Below, piece after piece: positions 17,001 through 23,656 of a stretch of DNA of 30,101 nt. Made by a program: the position numbers and the translations under genes. This stretch comes from Firm-08 sp045541535. GTDB lineage: Bacteria > Bacillota > Clostridia > Oscillospirales > QAKW01. The notes under the pieces are model-generated. The model worked only from the letters and a program-made list of their open reading frames with translations. It did not search any database and was not told where the DNA came from. The stretch spans positions 1 to 30,101 of the forward strand of contig JAZQJG010000103.1 of NCBI GenBank assembly GCA_045541535.1. The letters are read 5' to 3'. Within the stretch, counting starts at the first letter, position 1. Every line of letters starts with the position of its first letter.

Positions 17001-19619
17001 TCCTACGACTGCTATGATGCTCCCGCCGACGGCGATCACGCCTGTGATGCCTGCGGTGCTGAAAATATTACGGTTTGTGTTAATGAAATCAAGGATCACG
17101 TTTGCGATACCGATGGTAAATGTGCAGTTTATACCACAGGCGAGTATGCTCACGCCGACAGTGATGCCGATCATTTCTGCGAGGTTTGCGGTTTGGGTGT
17201 GAAGAGTGACATCTGCACCGATGCTGAAAACGACGGCGATCACAAGTGTGATATTTGCGATGCCGATGAGATCACCGCTTGCGCCGACGCTGCCTCCGAC
17301 GGTGACCACAAGTGCGACGAATGCGGAGAGACTTACTACTATACCTATATTCCTGATTTTACGTCTAAATCCAACGGCACAACGCTGGAGGGATATGCGG
17401 GCGGCATCAAATATACCGGTCCGATCACCGCTAACACCTATACCTCCATGACCCAACAGAAGCCCACATTGCAAAACCGCAGATATGAAATGAACTACTG
17501 GGTAAAGACGGATGGGAATAAAGCGATTCTGTCCTTTGTTTATGCCATATACGGCAGTAACGCCGCCGCCCGTATGGGCTGGGAGGTTGGAAAGGATCTT
17601 ACGACTATGTATTATGTCGGCAACTCTACCAACAGAGGCACGATTACGACTCCCACACGTGACGTGGTAGACGGTAAGCAGTATTTTAAGGCGATCTTTA
17701 ACGGTACCGACAGTACGATGTCCCTGTACGTGCTTTCCGGCGGAGAGTACGTTTTGGCGGATACCAGAGCCATCAGCTCCTATACCGGCTTTGTAACGGC
17801 TCCCTACATCAGAGCCAATGAGGTGGGTGATGGAGAGACGCTGGAGATCGGCGGCATCAACATCAAAGAGATCTGCGCCGACGTGGCAGGGGACGGCAAT
17901 CATAAGTGTGATGAATGCGGAGCGGCAGATATTACGGCTTGCACCGATGCCGCTGGCGACGGCGATCACAAGTGTGATGAATGTGGCCTCGACGGCGTTA
18001 CCGCTTGTGCCGACGTCACCGACGACGAGGATCACTTCTGTGACGAGTGCGGTCTGGGCGTCAAGGGCGCCGACTGCACCGACGTTACCGGCGACGGCGA
18101 CCACAAATGCGACGTCTGCGCCGCCGATAAAATCTCCGCCTGTACCGATGCCGCAGACGACGCCGATCACCTCTGTGATGATTGCGCTCAGACGTATTAC
18201 CTGATACCCGACTTTTCGGGCTCGAGCAACGGCACGACGATCTTTGGTTATGCCGGCGGCATAAAGTATGTCGGTGATGCGAATTTTGCAGTGAAGACGT
18301 ATAAAAAGGTCACTGCCGACTATACCGCCAATCGTAAATACGAAATTACTTATGCTATGACAGACCGTAAGGGTACGGCGCTGTCCGTCGTATACGGCAA
18401 ACGCTCGGCATCTGCAGGGGATGCCCGTCTCGGCTGGTGGCAGGGCGGCAATCTGACCGATATGGTCTATTACTATAACGGTACGGCTATCCAGACCGTT
18501 ACCGGTCCCGAGCGTGACGTGGTGGATGGCAAGCAGTATTTTAAGGTCATTCTGGACGGTGTATCCATGACCATGACCCTCTACGTGCTTTCCGGCGGTG
18601 AGTACGTGCAGGCGGATTCCAGACAGCTTTACGGTATTACCCGTTTCCTGTTCGGCACGCATAATCAGTATTCACTGGGCATCGGTGAGGTGCTGGAAGT
18701 CAGTGATATTTCCGTGCGAGAGCTGTGCTCCGACGCCGACGCTGACCACAAGTGTGATGTGTGCGCTGCGGAACTGCCCGAGCTGCACCAGGAGAGTGAG
18801 CTCATCGTAGACACTGCCGCCACCGTTACCACAGACGGTGTCGGACACACCGAGTGTACCGTCTGCGGCAAAACCATGCAAAGCGGCGTGGTGATCCCTA
18901 AGGCGGAAGCCACCGGGGAAGCCTACATCGGAGATACGGCGTACGCCACTCTGGCTGAGGCTCTGGCCGCTGTCAAGAGCGGAGAAACCGTAACCCTGTA
19001 TGCCGACGTTACCGTAAGCAATCTGGTGATCAATCCTGCCATCACGCTGGATCTGAACGGTAAAACCCTGACAGCGGATTATATGGTGGCTTTTGATGAT
19101 TCTGCCGTCATTGACTCCGCCGAGGCAGGTGGCGGCAAGATTGCGGTACCTGCAAATCGTATGATTTTGTCTAAAAACAATCCCCAATTGCCCGTGTATG
19201 ATGAGGAAAACGGCTGTTATCTCTTCACCCGTGTGAAAAACGACCGTTTTGAGCTGACCACCGAGGGTGGCAAACCCAAATATTCCACCTCTCCTATGTT
19301 TAAGGACTACGCCCATTCTTTCCTGAATACCGAAGCCAAGGCTGCCGCCTCCGGCGTGGACGTGATCATCCGTCTTACCTGGATCGACAGCGAGGGTCAG
19401 TACGTGGGCACCCAGGATTATACCTATCTGGATTCCTCCATTGCCGAGGTTATGGCTTCCTACGTAAGTGAGAATGGCACCGTCAACTATGGCAAGCAGT
19501 TCTACGGTATCTTCGTGGGCAGTGAGATTGAGAGTGGCGTCAGCGTCACCGTTTCCACCGTGGTAAGAAGTGTCGCCGGTGTTGAGATGGTCAGCTCCGC
19601 CCTTCCCCTCTTTGCATAA
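14025..19619 (+). CDS. Giant secreted metallophosphoesterase with LamG-like and Cys-rich repeats
   Basis: An 1864-residue exported protein. I start at GTG 14025, with GGGAGGT 7 bp upstream; it begins a classical signal peptide ending ASA (about residue 30). Order: two concanavalin-like beta-sandwich units (about 42-240, 255-485), a LamG-like domain (489-715; DTWTHIAFTFD, LNCYINGSLAAVYEG), then a calcineurin-like phosphoesterase (about 732-996) with Asp741 (PDTQ), Gly775-Asp776, Gly807-Asn-His-Asp810, His890 and His920 (GGH). After that come eleven short Cys/Asp/His repeats in three clusters, interleaved with two homologous beta-sandwich units (both with RDVVDGKQYFK), a Cys-containing linker, and the C-terminal module (1630-1864) shared with the GH43-like protein. 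It should be a cell-surface or released phosphoesterase; the substrate is unknown. No LPXTG or dockerin is visible. A 36-aa peptide gene follows. Confidence 0.88.
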   Translation: MKKQAKRILSFTLAVLMMVSMLTGIVLPASAETVGVVYADAAPGDLLYTVNFNFDEEFKDSSFGITTEEYSVSGENGERVTISNKAAGSDFLSGRLANYRIKGNVYTLSYYIENSDWSAIRVGPQFIQHDPYRIGFVNAKDGKWKLYLNSSERDELLGSVVAKTDAQNNNRRYFKTVVDGTQGLMFFYVLGEAEEYRYFGQVDLDTENLLFLNDYFRFGLFVPDAVGEDQAVSLGDVQLFKGNTVTEKTTHQTAYDAAEDGDVLYNVNFSDVASGDGIWETFMATEKADGISVGEDGSTLTLSNSYGAKQYVAAALQDKTAAHYGSMTYEFYLESNERMGTWLMGNNAGGAADHREGFVYFSDDQPALGFMVKNDWFTLEEYNAGGAGYIDRNIYRGTAVVESQFGAETGCDSTPDTGEGITCNVKVEFDAVNKKMTTYILKDGVFKRTYSLYYAGTTFYPQFGAYTYYNGTEVTFKNFVIKKGLTSGVQADERGISLERMTCRDGNYSRSYPTENYYSDPLYLDTLPRSFGAWVKLDDKGYNAINHAFSLRTNNAASVRNVALEFAGGVPTMEYGNISWTVSDVKLLPDTWTHIAFTFDSENQKLNCYINGSLAAVYEGDVLTDLNGEPGFIYLLGDDGHLECQFNRHALSGALGDVFLYDDLRTEAELAEDMLTADTADEELTAYYKLFDAEEGNDVVDHSGNGLDVECGATWLTEEEMEAKRAEDPNEYVYSIAVLPDTQKMLNYPAGFVKTFDWLLAEKDNNNIKFVLNLGDMTDQSQTDEWELVKGQHDRLNDIIPYNVLQGNHDTAATINATFGDKEGYYYQSVAANGGFYNEDSVLHTYQLFTAGNTDYIILNIGYDNNQPVLDWGSEILEKYADRKAIVVTHYLMDARYSRNDSIWQMVKKHSNVVLYLGGHCATDRVVHRADVGDHGNVIHQILINPQSTDSYMDGLGGIGMLYFTEDGEDVSVEMYSAVHEKYYREQSQFTFSYDCYDAPADGDHACDACGAENITVCVNEIKDHVCDTDGKCAVYTTGEYAHADSDADHFCEVCGLGVKSDICTDAENDGDHKCDICDADEITACADAASDGDHKCDECGETYYYTYIPDFTSKSNGTTLEGYAGGIKYTGPITANTYTSMTQQKPTLQNRRYEMNYWVKTDGNKAILSFVYAIYGSNAAARMGWEVGKDLTTMYYVGNSTNRGTITTPTRDVVDGKQYFKAIFNGTDSTMSLYVLSGGEYVLADTRAISSYTGFVTAPYIRANEVGDGETLEIGGINIKEICADVAGDGNHKCDECGAADITACTDAAGDGDHKCDECGLDGVTACADVTDDEDHFCDECGLGVKGADCTDVTGDGDHKCDVCAADKISACTDAADDADHLCDDCAQTYYLIPDFSGSSNGTTIFGYAGGIKYVGDANFAVKTYKKVTADYTANRKYEITYAMTDRKGTALSVVYGKRSASAGDARLGWWQGGNLTDMVYYYNGTAIQTVTGPERDVVDGKQYFKVILDGVSMTMTLYVLSGGEYVQADSRQLYGITRFLFGTHNQYSLGIGEVLEVSDISVRELCSDADADHKCDVCAAELPELHQESELIVDTAATVTTDGVGHTECTVCGKTMQSGVVIPKAEATGEAYIGDTAYATLAEALAAVKSGETVTLYADVTVSNLVINPAITLDLNGKTLTADYMVAFDDSAVIDSAEAGGGKIAVPANRMILSKNNPQLPVYDEENGCYLFTRVKNDRFELTTEGGKPKYSTSPMFKDYAHSFLNTEAKAAASGVDVIIRLTWIDSEGQYVGTQDYTYLDSSIAEVMASYVSENGTVNYGKQFYGIFVGSEIESGVSVTVSTVVRSVAGVEMVSSALPLFA
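17020..18775 (+). repeat. Eleven Cys/Asp/His-rich coding repeats in three clusters
   Basis: Clusters lie at about 17020-17340 (five units), 17872-18190 (five) and 18727-18775 (one). The core word is D-G-D-H-K-C-D-E-C-G, usually followed after 5-7 residues by another Cys and a D-rich approach to the next unit, giving a period near 22-23 residues. Between clusters are two homologous beta-sandwich units. The words resemble Asp-rich Ca-binding loops combined with CxxC knuckles; Zn or Ca binding or disulfides are possible but unproven. Confidence 0.8.
18913..19616 (+). repeat. Shared C-terminal module, copy 2
   Basis: Codons for residues about 1630-1864 of the giant protein. It is colinear with 9067-9770 and shares LDLNGKTLT, LFTRVKNDRFELT, GGKPKYSTSPM, SGVDVIIRLTW and KQFYGIFVGSEIESGV. 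The rest of the two host proteins is unrelated, so the module was duplicated or recombined separately from the enzymatic parts. Confidence 0.85.
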
Positions 19620-19632
19620 GGAGGTCGTCTCT

Positions 19633-19743
19633 GTGAAAGATTATCTTACCCCCGAGATCACCACTTTGGAAATCGTGGTGGAGCCCCGCACCGAGATCGG
19701 TGTAGGCTCTAATACGTTACCACCCGAAGACGAGGATTGGTAA
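19633..19743 (+). CDS. Conserved 36-aa acidic peptide, copy 2
   Basis: A GTG start at 19633, 13 bp after the giant protein's stop and preceded by TAAGGAGGT, encodes 36 residues: a KDYLTPEIT start, central IVVEPRTEIG, then GSNT, and the acidic end EDEDW. Excluding the initiator, 28 of 35 positions match copy 1, and synonymous differences are scattered through the gene (GAA/GAG, CCC/CCG), showing selection on the protein. It is the last gene of its operon, directly before a strong terminator. No signal peptide, Cys or membrane segment is present. Function is unknown; the fixed position behind the shared C-terminal module is the main clue. Confidence 0.85.
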   Translation: MKDYLTPEITTLEIVVEPRTEIGVGSNTLPPEDEDW

Positions 19744-19745
19744 AT

Positions 19746-19786
19746 AAAAAAAGGTGTTTGTCCTGTTACAGGACAAACACCTTTTT
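19746..19786 (+). terminator. Intrinsic terminator after peptide copy 2
   Basis: An A-run leads into GGTGTTTGTCCTGT, a TA loop, CAGGACAAACACC and T5. The arms match those of the 13072 terminator over 12 nt. Confidence 0.92.
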
Positions 19787-19789
19787 GAG

Positions 19790-19970
19790 TGAATAGTGAA
19801 GAATGAATAGTGAAGAGTTAAGGAGGATTTTTGACGGGGTCAAAAATCTACATTAAAAACGAAGAACGAATAACGAAAAATGAAAAACGAATAACGAATA
19901 ACGTCGGAAGGGTTTTGCTTCGCAAAACCTCCATCTAACATGCGGAATCCGCCGTAGCGGCGCTTTCGTT
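19790..19970. repeat. Intergenic heptamer and hairpin-chain element
   Basis: Four 7-bp units (TGAATAG/TGAAGAR) fill 19790-19817. A perfect 10-bp hairpin, GATTTTTGAC/GTCAAAAATC, lies at 19826-19848. Six units of AACGAAT type fill 19858-19899. The hairpin GGTTTTGCTTCGCAAAACC is at 19911-19929, followed by GCGGAATCCGC and CGCCGTAGCGGCG. The GGTTTTGC hairpin recurs almost unchanged at 26341. No gene is supported between 19744 and 19973. Confidence 0.75.
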
Positions 19971-19973
19971 CGG

Positions 19974-20804
19974 TTATTTAAACTGCTCGGCCAATTTGTA
20001 CAGCACCGGCTCGAAGCGGGCGCCGTAGGTATGGGCGGGATCTTTTTGGCTTTCTTTGATACATTCCAGCACGTATTCTGCGGCAATCACCGCCGCCTCG
20101 TAGGCGCTTTTGCCCCGCAACAGGGCGCCGGTGAAGGCGGAGGCATAGATGTCTCCCGTGCCGTGCACGCCGCCGGCGATCTGCGGATGCTCAAAATAGC
20201 GGTACTCTCCGTTTTCAAAGACCACCACGCCCGTCATTCCAGAACGGTAGGATACACCGGTCAGCACCACGTTTTTGGCGCCTAAGGCGCAGAGCTTGGC
20301 GATCAGTTGGTCGATATAGGTACGGTCGTACTCGGTTTTAAATTCGGTGTCCGTTAAAAAGCAGGCTTCGGTAATGTTGGGCAATACGTAATCCGCTGTG
20401 GCAACCAGCGTTTTCATCTGCGCCACAAAGTCGGCATCAAAGCCGGGATAGAGCTTGCCCCCGTCTGCCATGGCGGGGTCAATGATGGCCTGACAACCTG
20501 CTGCCGCCGTGGTACGCAGAATTTCCTTTACGTGGGCGATCTGCTCGGCAGAGCCAAGATAGCCGGTATACACCGCATCAAAGGTCAGCCCTTCCTTCTG
20601 CCAGTGGGCGCAGATGGCGGGCATATCCTCGGTGAGGTCACGGAAGGTATACCCCGTAAAGCCGCAGGTGTGGGTGCTCAGCACCGCCGAGGGCAATACC
20701 GCCGTTTCAACGCCGCAGGCGGAAATAATGGGCAGGGCCACCGTCAGAGAACACTGGCCCACGCAGGAGACGTCCTGCACCGTCAAAATTCTTTTATATT
20801 CCAT
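19974..20804 (-). CDS. Pyridoxamine/pyridoxal kinase (PdxY/PdxK-type)
   Basis: A 276-residue ribokinase-fold kinase. Landmarks are the N-terminal VQDVSCVGQCSL, STHTCGFTGYT, IDPAMADGGKLY, and the C-terminal GGVHGTGDIYASAF with catalytic Asp218. This family phosphorylates pyridoxal, pyridoxine or pyridoxamine with ATP for PLP salvage; homologues in Firmicutes can also act on hydroxymethylpyrimidine. I start at ATG 20804 because GGAG lies 8 bp upstream; longer in-frame readings upstream lack a ribosome binding site. It appears monocistronic, with a -10-like TATGAT upstream on the minus strand at 20840-20835. It is not next to PLP synthesis genes. The PLP-sensor-like MocR gene is about 7 kb away and need not be related. 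Confidence 0.9.
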   Translation of the reverse strand: MEYKRILTVQDVSCVGQCSLTVALPIISACGVETAVLPSAVLSTHTCGFTGYTFRDLTEDMPAICAHWQKEGLTFDAVYTGYLGSAEQIAHVKEILRTTAAAGCQAIIDPAMADGGKLYPGFDADFVAQMKTLVATADYVLPNITEACFLTDTEFKTEYDRTYIDQLIAKLCALGAKNVVLTGVSYRSGMTGVVVFENGEYRYFEHPQIAGGVHGTGDIYASAFTGALLRGKSAYEAAVIAAEYVLECIKESQKDPAHTYGARFEPVLYKLAEQFK

Positions 20805-20906
20805 TTGGATCACTCCGTTTTTCAAGATGTTACCATCATACACCGATTTTGGTATTAAAAAAATATCCAGTTTGCAATAAATTTATATAACCAGACGGGG
20901 CTGTAT

Positions 20907-20951
20907 AAAAAACGAGCAACACGGAGATGGGCTTCGTGTTGCTCGTTTTTT
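20907..20951 (-). terminator. Intrinsic terminator of the P-loop kinase gene
   Basis: AAAAAACGAGCAACACG pairs perfectly with CGTGTTGCTCGTTTTTT over 17 bp around an 11-nt loop. It begins at the stop codon of the minus-strand kinase and separates it from the pyridoxamine kinase. Confidence 0.9.
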
Positions 20952-21844
20952 CAGATAAATTCGGTAATGAGGGAGCTCTCCGGCAGGAGGGCGGGATCCA
21001 GCGGCAGGGTCTGCCGCAACAGCACCATCATCTCCGGTACGCCTTCCTTGTGTTGGATCGCCTCCAGCTTGGGCAGCAGGGAGTCGCGGTACAGGGCGAT
21101 CTCATAGGGGATCAGGGTGTCCACGTCAAACTGCGCGTGCTGTTTGTAGGGCATAATGTAAAGATCCTCTCCCCGATTGACACTTTCAAACATTTTATAG
21201 GTGTCCTCAGGTCGGCGGTTGCGGTGCACCTCGTCCCGCAGCATCCGCCGCATCAGACGGATCCATTGGGGATGGAGCCGCATTCCTTCGTCGGTCACCA
21301 GACGGGTGCGAACGCTGACGTACAGGCGCACGGTGTTTTCCGGGAGCAGGGTGATGACGTCGGGATTGAGGGCGTGAATACCCTCCAGAATCACCAGCTC
21401 GTTTTCTTTGCGGGTGAGCGTGTTGCCTTGGTACACTCTGGCATTGTTTACAAAATCAAAGGTGGGGATCTCCACCGTCTCCCCCGCCAAAATGCTCTTC
21501 AGTTGGGCGTTCAGCAGTTCCTTGTCCAATCGGTTGGGGGATTCCAGATCCACATTCACCCCTTGCAGTTGTTCGTGGGTAAGGGGAGAAAAATAATTGT
21601 CCATGGAAACGGTGTGGGTCTCCAGTCCATCCCGATCCAAAAACTTCTCCAGCAGATGGGCGGTGGTGGTTTTGCCGCTACCCGAGGGGCCGGAGAGCAA
21701 AATGATGGGACGGGAGTGATGATTCTCACGGATATATTCCGCAATGCGGTATACCTGTTGCCAATAATGCCGTTCACATTGATCTATAAAGGCGGCGGCG
21801 TCGGTGGCAATGCTTTTGTTGATTTCGGTCAGTTTGATTTCCAT
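20951..21844 (-). CDS. Uridine-kinase-like P-loop kinase
   Basis: A 297-residue protein with Walker A GPSGSGKTT (residues 52-60), SMDNYF (the DxxxF-type nucleoside-site segment) and VILEGIHAL (Walker B-like). This matches the uridine kinase/phosphoribulokinase family, in a clostridial form with an N-terminal extension of about 45 residues and a long C-terminus beyond the usual Udk length (about 210). The start at ATG 21844 is fixed by GGGGAGG 5 bp upstream. A good promoter precedes it and a terminator follows, so it is monocistronic. It probably phosphorylates a nucleoside or related sugar with ATP or GTP; the substrate is not certain. Confidence 0.85.
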   Translation of the reverse strand: MEIKLTEINKSIATDAAAFIDQCERHYWQQVYRIAEYIRENHHSRPIILLSGPSGSGKTTTAHLLEKFLDRDGLETHTVSMDNYFSPLTHEQLQGVNVDLESPNRLDKELLNAQLKSILAGETVEIPTFDFVNNARVYQGNTLTRKENELVILEGIHALNPDVITLLPENTVRLYVSVRTRLVTDEGMRLHPQWIRLMRRMLRDEVHRNRRPEDTYKMFESVNRGEDLYIMPYKQHAQFDVDTLIPYEIALYRDSLLPKLEAIQHKEGVPEMMVLLRQTLPLDPALLPESSLITEFI

Positions 21845-21873
21845 GGCGTCCTCCCCGTGGTTTATATAATTAG

Positions 21874-21902
21874 AGTGTACCACATTTGTTCTTTTAAATC
21901 AA
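21874..21902 (-). promoter_or_regulatory. Promoter of the uridine-kinase-like gene
   Basis: On the minus strand TTGATT (21902-21897), a 17-bp spacer and TACACT (21879-21874), about 30 bp upstream of the start codon. Confidence 0.8.
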
Positions 21903-21913
21903 GGGAGGAGTGA

Positions 21914-22150
21914 TCAAAGGAGCAGATAACCTAGGGCGATCAGTAGCAGCCAATCGGGCTTTTTGTTTTGCATCAGCAGTAGGGCAATGGCCAGAATCAG
22001 CAGGGTGTCCCCCGAAAGGGAGAGGCCTTTTTTGGGGGTGGTCTGCGGCGGAGACGGCGGGGGCGAGGGTGTGGGACGAACGGGCGCGGGGGCGGTGTGC
22101 AGTTGTCCGTCGCTTTTAATGGTGGTGCTATACAAGGCCCAACCCCCCAA
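21914..22150 (-). CDS. Small proline-rich membrane protein, unknown function
   Basis: About 78 residues. A proline-rich stretch (APAPVRPTPSPPPSPP, about 20-35) is followed by two hydrophobic segments (TLLILAIALLL and WLLLIALGYLLL) separated by QNKKPD, so the C-terminal half is probably a membrane hairpin. No ATG is available; TTG at 22150, overlapping the upstream gene's end by 23 bp, is the longest reading, and a later TTG near 22136 is also possible. It is the last of three co-directional small genes (22703 to 21914). I cannot assign a function. Confidence 0.6.
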   Translation of the reverse strand: MGGWALYSTTIKSDGQLHTAPAPVRPTPSPPPSPPQTTPKKGLSLSGDTLLILAIALLLMQNKKPDWLLLIALGYLLL

Positions 22151-22427
22151 CGCTTTCCGCCAGACTCATCAGCTTGAGAAGCTGTACGCTTTGGTCGATC
22201 CGCTCCCGTCGGGCGGGCTCCACAAAGGGGCGCAGGGCCATCAGAAGCTGACATCGCTCGTCCGGCGGGCCGCCCAGCTTTTTCAGCACCCCGCCCAATT
22301 GCTCCAATTGTTTCGTGTCGGGCAGGGCGGGGGCCTCTGCTTCACCGCTTCCCAAAAGGGAGGAGATCATCTGCATACTTTTGGGGTCGGAGAGCAGGGA
22401 GGAGATCATATCTTCCAACTGGGCCAT
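22128..22427 (-). CDS. Small conserved-looking Clostridia protein, unknown function
   Basis: 99 residues, mainly helical and cytoplasmic: MAQLEDMISSLLSDPKSMQM, then an acidic Pro-rich linker, then DERCQLLMALRPFVEPARRE and RIDQSVQLLKLMSLAES. The LLMALRPF...RRERID type of helical segment is reminiscent of short proteins often seen in Clostridia, but this is from memory and not a firm family call. The ATG is 3 bp after the preceding stop, so it is translationally coupled to the 90-residue gene. Function unknown. Confidence 0.75.
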   Translation of the reverse strand: MAQLEDMISSLLSDPKSMQMISSLLGSGEAEAPALPDTKQLEQLGGVLKKLGGPPDERCQLLMALRPFVEPARRERIDQSVQLLKLMSLAESVGGLGLV

Positions 22428-22430
22428 AAA

Positions 22431-22703
22431 TTACAACAGCTCGTCGATCCGTTTTTGAATATCCCCCCGCCGCAGATAGTCCTTCAAGCTTTGCCCGTCC
22501 TGCAGATTGTTTGCCAATTGTGTCACGTCCTTGTCACTGATGCTGTTTTTCAGTTGCTCCATCCGTTTGGGGTCGTTCATCAGCGCCGCCAGCTTTTGCC
22601 GCTGGGCGGGGGTGAGGGCGGCGGTGGCCTGCTGTAACAACGCCTGCAGACGGGCCGGGTCCATTTGCTGTAAATTTTTCAAAAAATCATCGTTTTTTGC
22701 CAT
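22431..22703 (-). CDS. Small helical protein, unknown function
   Basis: 90 residues from ATG 22703, with AAGGGG about 9 bp upstream. It begins MAKNDDFLKNLQQMDPARLQ and continues with amphipathic helices rich in Gln, Leu and Asp, ending RRGDIQKRIDELL. MNDPKRMEQLKNSISDKD resembles the SDPKSMQMISSLL segment of the next gene, so the two may be distant paralogues. It is the first gene of a three-gene unit and is divergent from the yfcE-like gene. No catalytic motif, signal peptide or membrane segment is visible. Function unknown. Confidence 0.75.
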   Translation of the reverse strand: MAKNDDFLKNLQQMDPARLQALLQQATAALTPAQRQKLAALMNDPKRMEQLKNSISDKDVTQLANNLQDGQSLKDYLRRGDIQKRIDELL

Positions 22704-22773
22704 AATTATTTCCCCTTTCAGTTTAATGTATGTTATAATGAGTAAAGAAATCACCAAAAGGAGAGAAAAATCT

Positions 22774-23247
22774 ATGCGTCTGATCGTTTGTTCCGACTCC
22801 CACGGGCACTTTGAGGATCTCAGGCGTGCGGCCACCGCCTTCCCTGCGGATCTGATCATCCATCTGGGGGATAACGCCTCGGATGCGGCCCGACTGGCCG
22901 AATGTATGGATACGCCGGTGGAATACGTGCGGGGCAACTGCGATATGGGCGGGGCGCCGGAGGAAAAGGTGCTGGAGCTGGAGGGTAAAAAGATTTTGAT
23001 CACCCACGGCCATCGCTATCACGTGAAGAGCGGGGTGGGGCTTCTCTCCCTGCGGATGCGGGAGTTGGGGGCGGATGCCGCTTTTTACGGTCACACCCAC
23101 CTGCCCGGCTATCTCTTTCACAATGGAGGCTTGTTGCTCAATCCCGGTGCCATCTGCGGCAATCGGACCAACGGTAAGGCGGGATACGCCGTGGTGGAAT
23201 GGAAGCCCGGCGGTCAATTTTACGTACAGATGACGGAGTTGTTTTAA
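22774..23247 (+). CDS. YfcE/MJ0936-type metallophosphodiesterase
   Basis: 157 residues with the complete minimal calcineurin-like metal site: SDSHGHFEDL (Asp and His), HLGDNASD, VRGNCDMG, ITHGHRYHV and FYGHTHLPG. Members hydrolyse phosphodiesters in vitro; the physiological substrate is usually unknown. AAAGGAGAG lies 8 bp before the ATG, and TATAAT at 22734-22739 is a possible -10. It heads a tight operon with mrnC (1-bp gap) and ymdB (overlapping), which points to nucleotide or RNA metabolism. Confidence 0.9.
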   Translation: MRLIVCSDSHGHFEDLRRAATAFPADLIIHLGDNASDAARLAECMDTPVEYVRGNCDMGGAPEEKVLELEGKKILITHGHRYHVKSGVGLLSLRMRELGADAAFYGHTHLPGYLFHNGGLLLNPGAICGNRTNGKAGYAVVEWKPGGQFYVQMTELF

Positions 23248-23248
23248 T

Positions 23249-23656
23249 ATGGAAGCAATTGAAGTAATGAGAAATTATTCTCCCCTGGCGCTGGCCTATC
23301 AGGGGGATGCGGTGTACGAGCTGATGGTGCGCACCTATCTGCTGACCAAGGAGGAGGGCTCGGTGAACACCCTGCACAAGCGGGCGGCCGCCTTTGTCAG
23401 CGCCGCGGCCCAGAGTCGGTTTATGGAAACCCTGGAGCCGAAGCTCAGTGAAGAGGAATTGGACATTTATCACCGCGGGCGCAACGCCAAATCCTATTCC
23501 CGTCCCAAAAATGCGGAGATGATCGCCTATCGCAGAGCCACCGGCTTTGAGGCGTTGTTCGGCTTTTTGTATCTGTGCGGCAGGGAGGAACGGCTGGAAG
23601 AACTCTTTGACGAGATTCTGGAACTGCGAGCAAAAGAAAAGGATGCGGAAGTATGA
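23249..23656 (+). CDS. mrnC: Mini-ribonuclease III (23S rRNA maturation)
   Basis: 135 residues carrying an RNase III catalytic domain without a double-stranded RNA-binding domain, the definition of Mini-III. The first signature is LALAYQGDAVYELMVRTYL with catalytic Asp20; HKRAAAFVSAAAQSRF and RGRNAKSYSRPKNA are typical of the family, and the second acidic cluster is ERLEELFDEIL. In Bacillus it matures the ends of 23S rRNA. The gene begins 1 bp after yfcE and its TGA overlaps the ATG of ymdB. Confidence 0.92.
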   Translation: MEAIEVMRNYSPLALAYQGDAVYELMVRTYLLTKEEGSVNTLHKRAAAFVSAAAQSRFMETLEPKLSEEELDIYHRGRNAKSYSRPKNAEMIAYRRATGFEALFGFLYLCGREERLEELFDEILELRAKEKDAEV

